A program made the translations under genes and the position numbers. Source: CAYZFD01 sp964477735 (lineage in GTDB: Bacteria; Bacteroidota; Bacteroidia; Flavobacteriales; Flavobacteriaceae). Taken from it: 64,000 nucleotides of DNA. This document shows positions 62,498 through 64,000 of the stretch, in pieces. How positions within the stretch are numbered: position 1 is the stretch's first letter; every line of letters begins with the position of its first letter. The stretch covers positions 62,001-126,000 of the forward strand of contig CAYZFD010000001.1 of NCBI GenBank assembly GCA_964477735.1, written 5' to 3'. The notes below the pieces were generated by a model, which worked only from the letters and a program-made list of their open reading frames with translations, did not search any database and was not told the DNA's origin.

Positions 62498-63946
62498 TTG
62501 AAACCACTCAATAGACTAAATGTCGAAACCACATCAAACCTACCCATCAAAATCATACAATTTGGGGAGGGAAACTTTCTAAGGGCTTTTGTAGATTATG
62601 CAATCGATCAACTCAACGCCAAAACAGATTTTTCTGGGGCTGTTGCCGTTGTGCAACCCATCATTCATGGCATGGTTGATGTCTTAGATAAGCAAGATGG
62701 CCTATATACGTTGTTTTTAAAAGGAATTTCGAACGGTGAAATTATTGAACAGCATCATTTGGTAACAGCTGTTCAACAAAGCATCAATCCGTTTGAAGAC
62801 TTCGAAAGTTTTCGTCAATTGGCACTACTTGACTCCCTTGAATTTGTGTTCTCAAATACCACAGAGGCTGGGATAGTTTTTGATGAAAATGATCAATATG
62901 ATTCGGTTCCTCCAAACACTTTTCCAGCCAAACTCACCTATTTTTTACACCAACGCTATAAACATTTTTCTGGTGATGTTTCTAAAGGACTCCACATTAT
63001 CCCATGCGAGTTAATCAATTACAATGCCGATAAACTTAAAACTTGCATACTTCAATATGCATCGTTGTGGTCATTAGATTCAGGATTTTCGAATTGGGTT
63101 GAACAGGCCAATAGTTTTCACAACACTTTGGTGGACAGAATTGTTCCTGGCTACCCAAGAGAGCAAGTGAGCGAATACACCAAATTGTTGGGTTATGAAG
63201 ATCAATTGATGGTGAGTGCCGAAAATTTCTTCTTATGGGTTATCGAAGGGGATCAAGCTTTGAAAAGCAAATTACCCTTCGAAAAAACTGCCCTAGATGT
63301 TAAATTCGTACCTTCGATTCAGCCCTACCGAACACGAAAAGTTAGAGTTCTAAATGGCATACACACAGCCATGGTGCCACTTTGCTATTTGCATGGCCAC
63401 AGAACAGTCAGAGAATCTATTGATGACCCTTTCACTTTTGAGTTTATTAAAACATTGGCTTTCAACGAAATTGTGCCTAGTGTGGATTTAGACAAAAATG
63501 AAATGGAACAATACACCCTCGAGGTATTTGATCGTTTCAGAAATCCTTTTGTTGTGCATAAACTAGAGAGCATTGCTTTAAATTCAATTTCAAAATTTTC
63601 TGTCAGAGTACTCCCCACTATGCTTTCTTACAGGGAAAAGTTTAATAAAATTCCACAAAATTGCGCCTTGTCCTTTGCTGCATTATTGTTATTCTATAAA
63701 GGAAATTGGAACGAGCGAGCGCTTCCTGTACAAGACGATGAAGCTGTTGTAAACTTTTTCGTACAGCTGTGGAAAGAAAACCCCACAAACGTTGTGGTTG
63801 AAAAAGCATTGGCTAATGACACCTTTTGGGGCGAAGACCTCACCAAAATCGAAGGTCTAGCCCATCAAGTGACGCATTGGCTTTCTTTATTGGAAAATCA
63901 AGGAACCACCGTGGCCATACAACAATGTTTAGCACAAACAAAATGA
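62498..63946 (+). CDS. uxaB: Tagaturonate reductase (altronate oxidoreductase), TTG start
   Basis: Reduces tagaturonate to altronate with NADH. 482 residues of the mannitol-dehydrogenase superfamily. The N-terminal IIQFGEGNFLRAFVDY is the cofactor motif, and RTRKVRVLNGIHTAMVPL holds the catalytic lysine region. The start is a TTG at 62498 giving (M)KPLNRLNVE, the usual family beginning; no ATG precedes the core. It ends in an ATGA overlap with uxaA. Confidence 0.94.
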   Translation: MKPLNRLNVETTSNLPIKIIQFGEGNFLRAFVDYAIDQLNAKTDFSGAVAVVQPIIHGMVDVLDKQDGLYTLFLKGISNGEIIEQHHLVTAVQQSINPFEDFESFRQLALLDSLEFVFSNTTEAGIVFDENDQYDSVPPNTFPAKLTYFLHQRYKHFSGDVSKGLHIIPCELINYNADKLKTCILQYASLWSLDSGFSNWVEQANSFHNTLVDRIVPGYPREQVSEYTKLLGYEDQLMVSAENFFLWVIEGDQALKSKLPFEKTALDVKFVPSIQPYRTRKVRVLNGIHTAMVPLCYLHGHRTVRESIDDPFTFEFIKTLAFNEIVPSVDLDKNEMEQYTLEVFDRFRNPFVVHKLESIALNSISKFSVRVLPTMLSYREKFNKIPQNCALSFAALLLFYKGNWNERALPVQDDEAVVNFFVQLWKENPTNVVVEKALANDTFWGEDLTKIEGLAHQVTHWLSLLENQGTTVAIQQCLAQTK

Positions 63947-64000
63947 TGAAAAGTCCAATTTTGCAACTCGAGGCCACCGATAATGTAGTAGTGGCTCTAG
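63943..64000 (+). CDS. uxaA: Altronate dehydratase, N-terminus only (window edge)
   Basis: Only 19 residues are visible (MMKSPILQLEATDNVVVAL), fitting the start of UxaA, whose N-terminal SAF-like domain opens with similar strands (the DNVVVAL type). It would convert altronate to 2-keto-3-deoxygluconate and complete the galacturonate branch. The ATG overlaps the uxaB stop. The identification leans on gene order. Confidence 0.7.
   Translation, partial: MMKSPILQLEATDNVVVAL

Noticed and set aside
1..64000. tRNA, rRNA, prophage, IS element, CRISPR array or biosynthetic cluster
   Set aside because: I looked for cloverleaf-like segments, transposase motifs and terminal repeats and saw none.

Overview
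The window reads as a chromosomal segment of a marine-type Flavobacteriaceae (Bacteroidota). The reasons are a low GC content, no recognisable Shine-Dalgarno leaders, and candidate promoters of the TAnnTTTG type. A secreted enzyme carries a type IX secretion C-terminal domain and is followed by its own PorP/SprF partner. Other marks are a TonB-dependent receptor with an N-terminal carboxypeptidase-like domain, HemJ in place of HemG/HemY, and a eukaryote-like class Ia ribonucleotide reductase. The species cannot be named from the sequence. Three runs of exactly 100 N (13953-14052, 17308-17407, 18849-18948) are scaffold gaps of unknown true size. Alignment of NrdA to the known family shows that the middle one hides about 300 nt.

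Region 1 (1-10.8 kb) is a haem biosynthesis locus. hemA-hemC-hemD-hemE-hemF run leftward. A divergent AraC-type regulator is followed by hemH, a MATE exporter, hemJ, a histidine kinase and a crotonase. The divergent hemA/araC region holds 9-bp direct repeats exactly 21 bp apart. Region 2 (10.8-18.8 kb) is housekeeping: PlsC, a bacilliredoxin, a TerB-DnaJ protein, a HupE-like protein, dCMP deaminase, MarC, DUF3109 and nrdB-nrdA. Region 3 (18.9-26.2 kb) looks like phosphate acquisition. It has a truncated OprO/OprP-like porin, a PiT transporter with a long soluble C-terminus, and a leftward pair of beta-helix surface lipoprotein and TonB-dependent receptor. Region 4 (26.4-46.7 kb) holds dgt, dxs, tadA, csp and aspS, a tetR-tolC-hlyD-RND efflux operon, a polyprenyl synthase, an HMA-MauE fusion, a pirin, an M28 peptidase, a small XRE/membrane pair, SulP and a Cys-rich mini-protein.

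Region 5 (46.7-64 kb) is a pectin utilisation locus on the plus strand. A 1661-residue type IX-secreted pectin methylesterase is paired with PorP/SprF and followed by a PL9 pectate lyase lipoprotein. Then comes one long operon: kduI, kduD, uxaC, kdgK, eda, a TRAP transporter (dctP-dctQ-dctM), uxaB and the start of uxaA. De-esterification and lysis feed the unsaturated branch (KduI, KduD). Galacturonate feeds the isomerase branch (UxaC, UxaB, UxaA). Both reach 2-keto-3-deoxygluconate, which KdgK and Eda turn into pyruvate and glyceraldehyde-3-phosphate. Matching ATCGAT-centred palindromes lie in front of the esterase gene and in front of kduI, which suggests one LacI-family repressor for both units. 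No regulator, SusC/SusD pair or unsaturated-uronyl hydrolase is visible, so the locus probably continues past the right edge.
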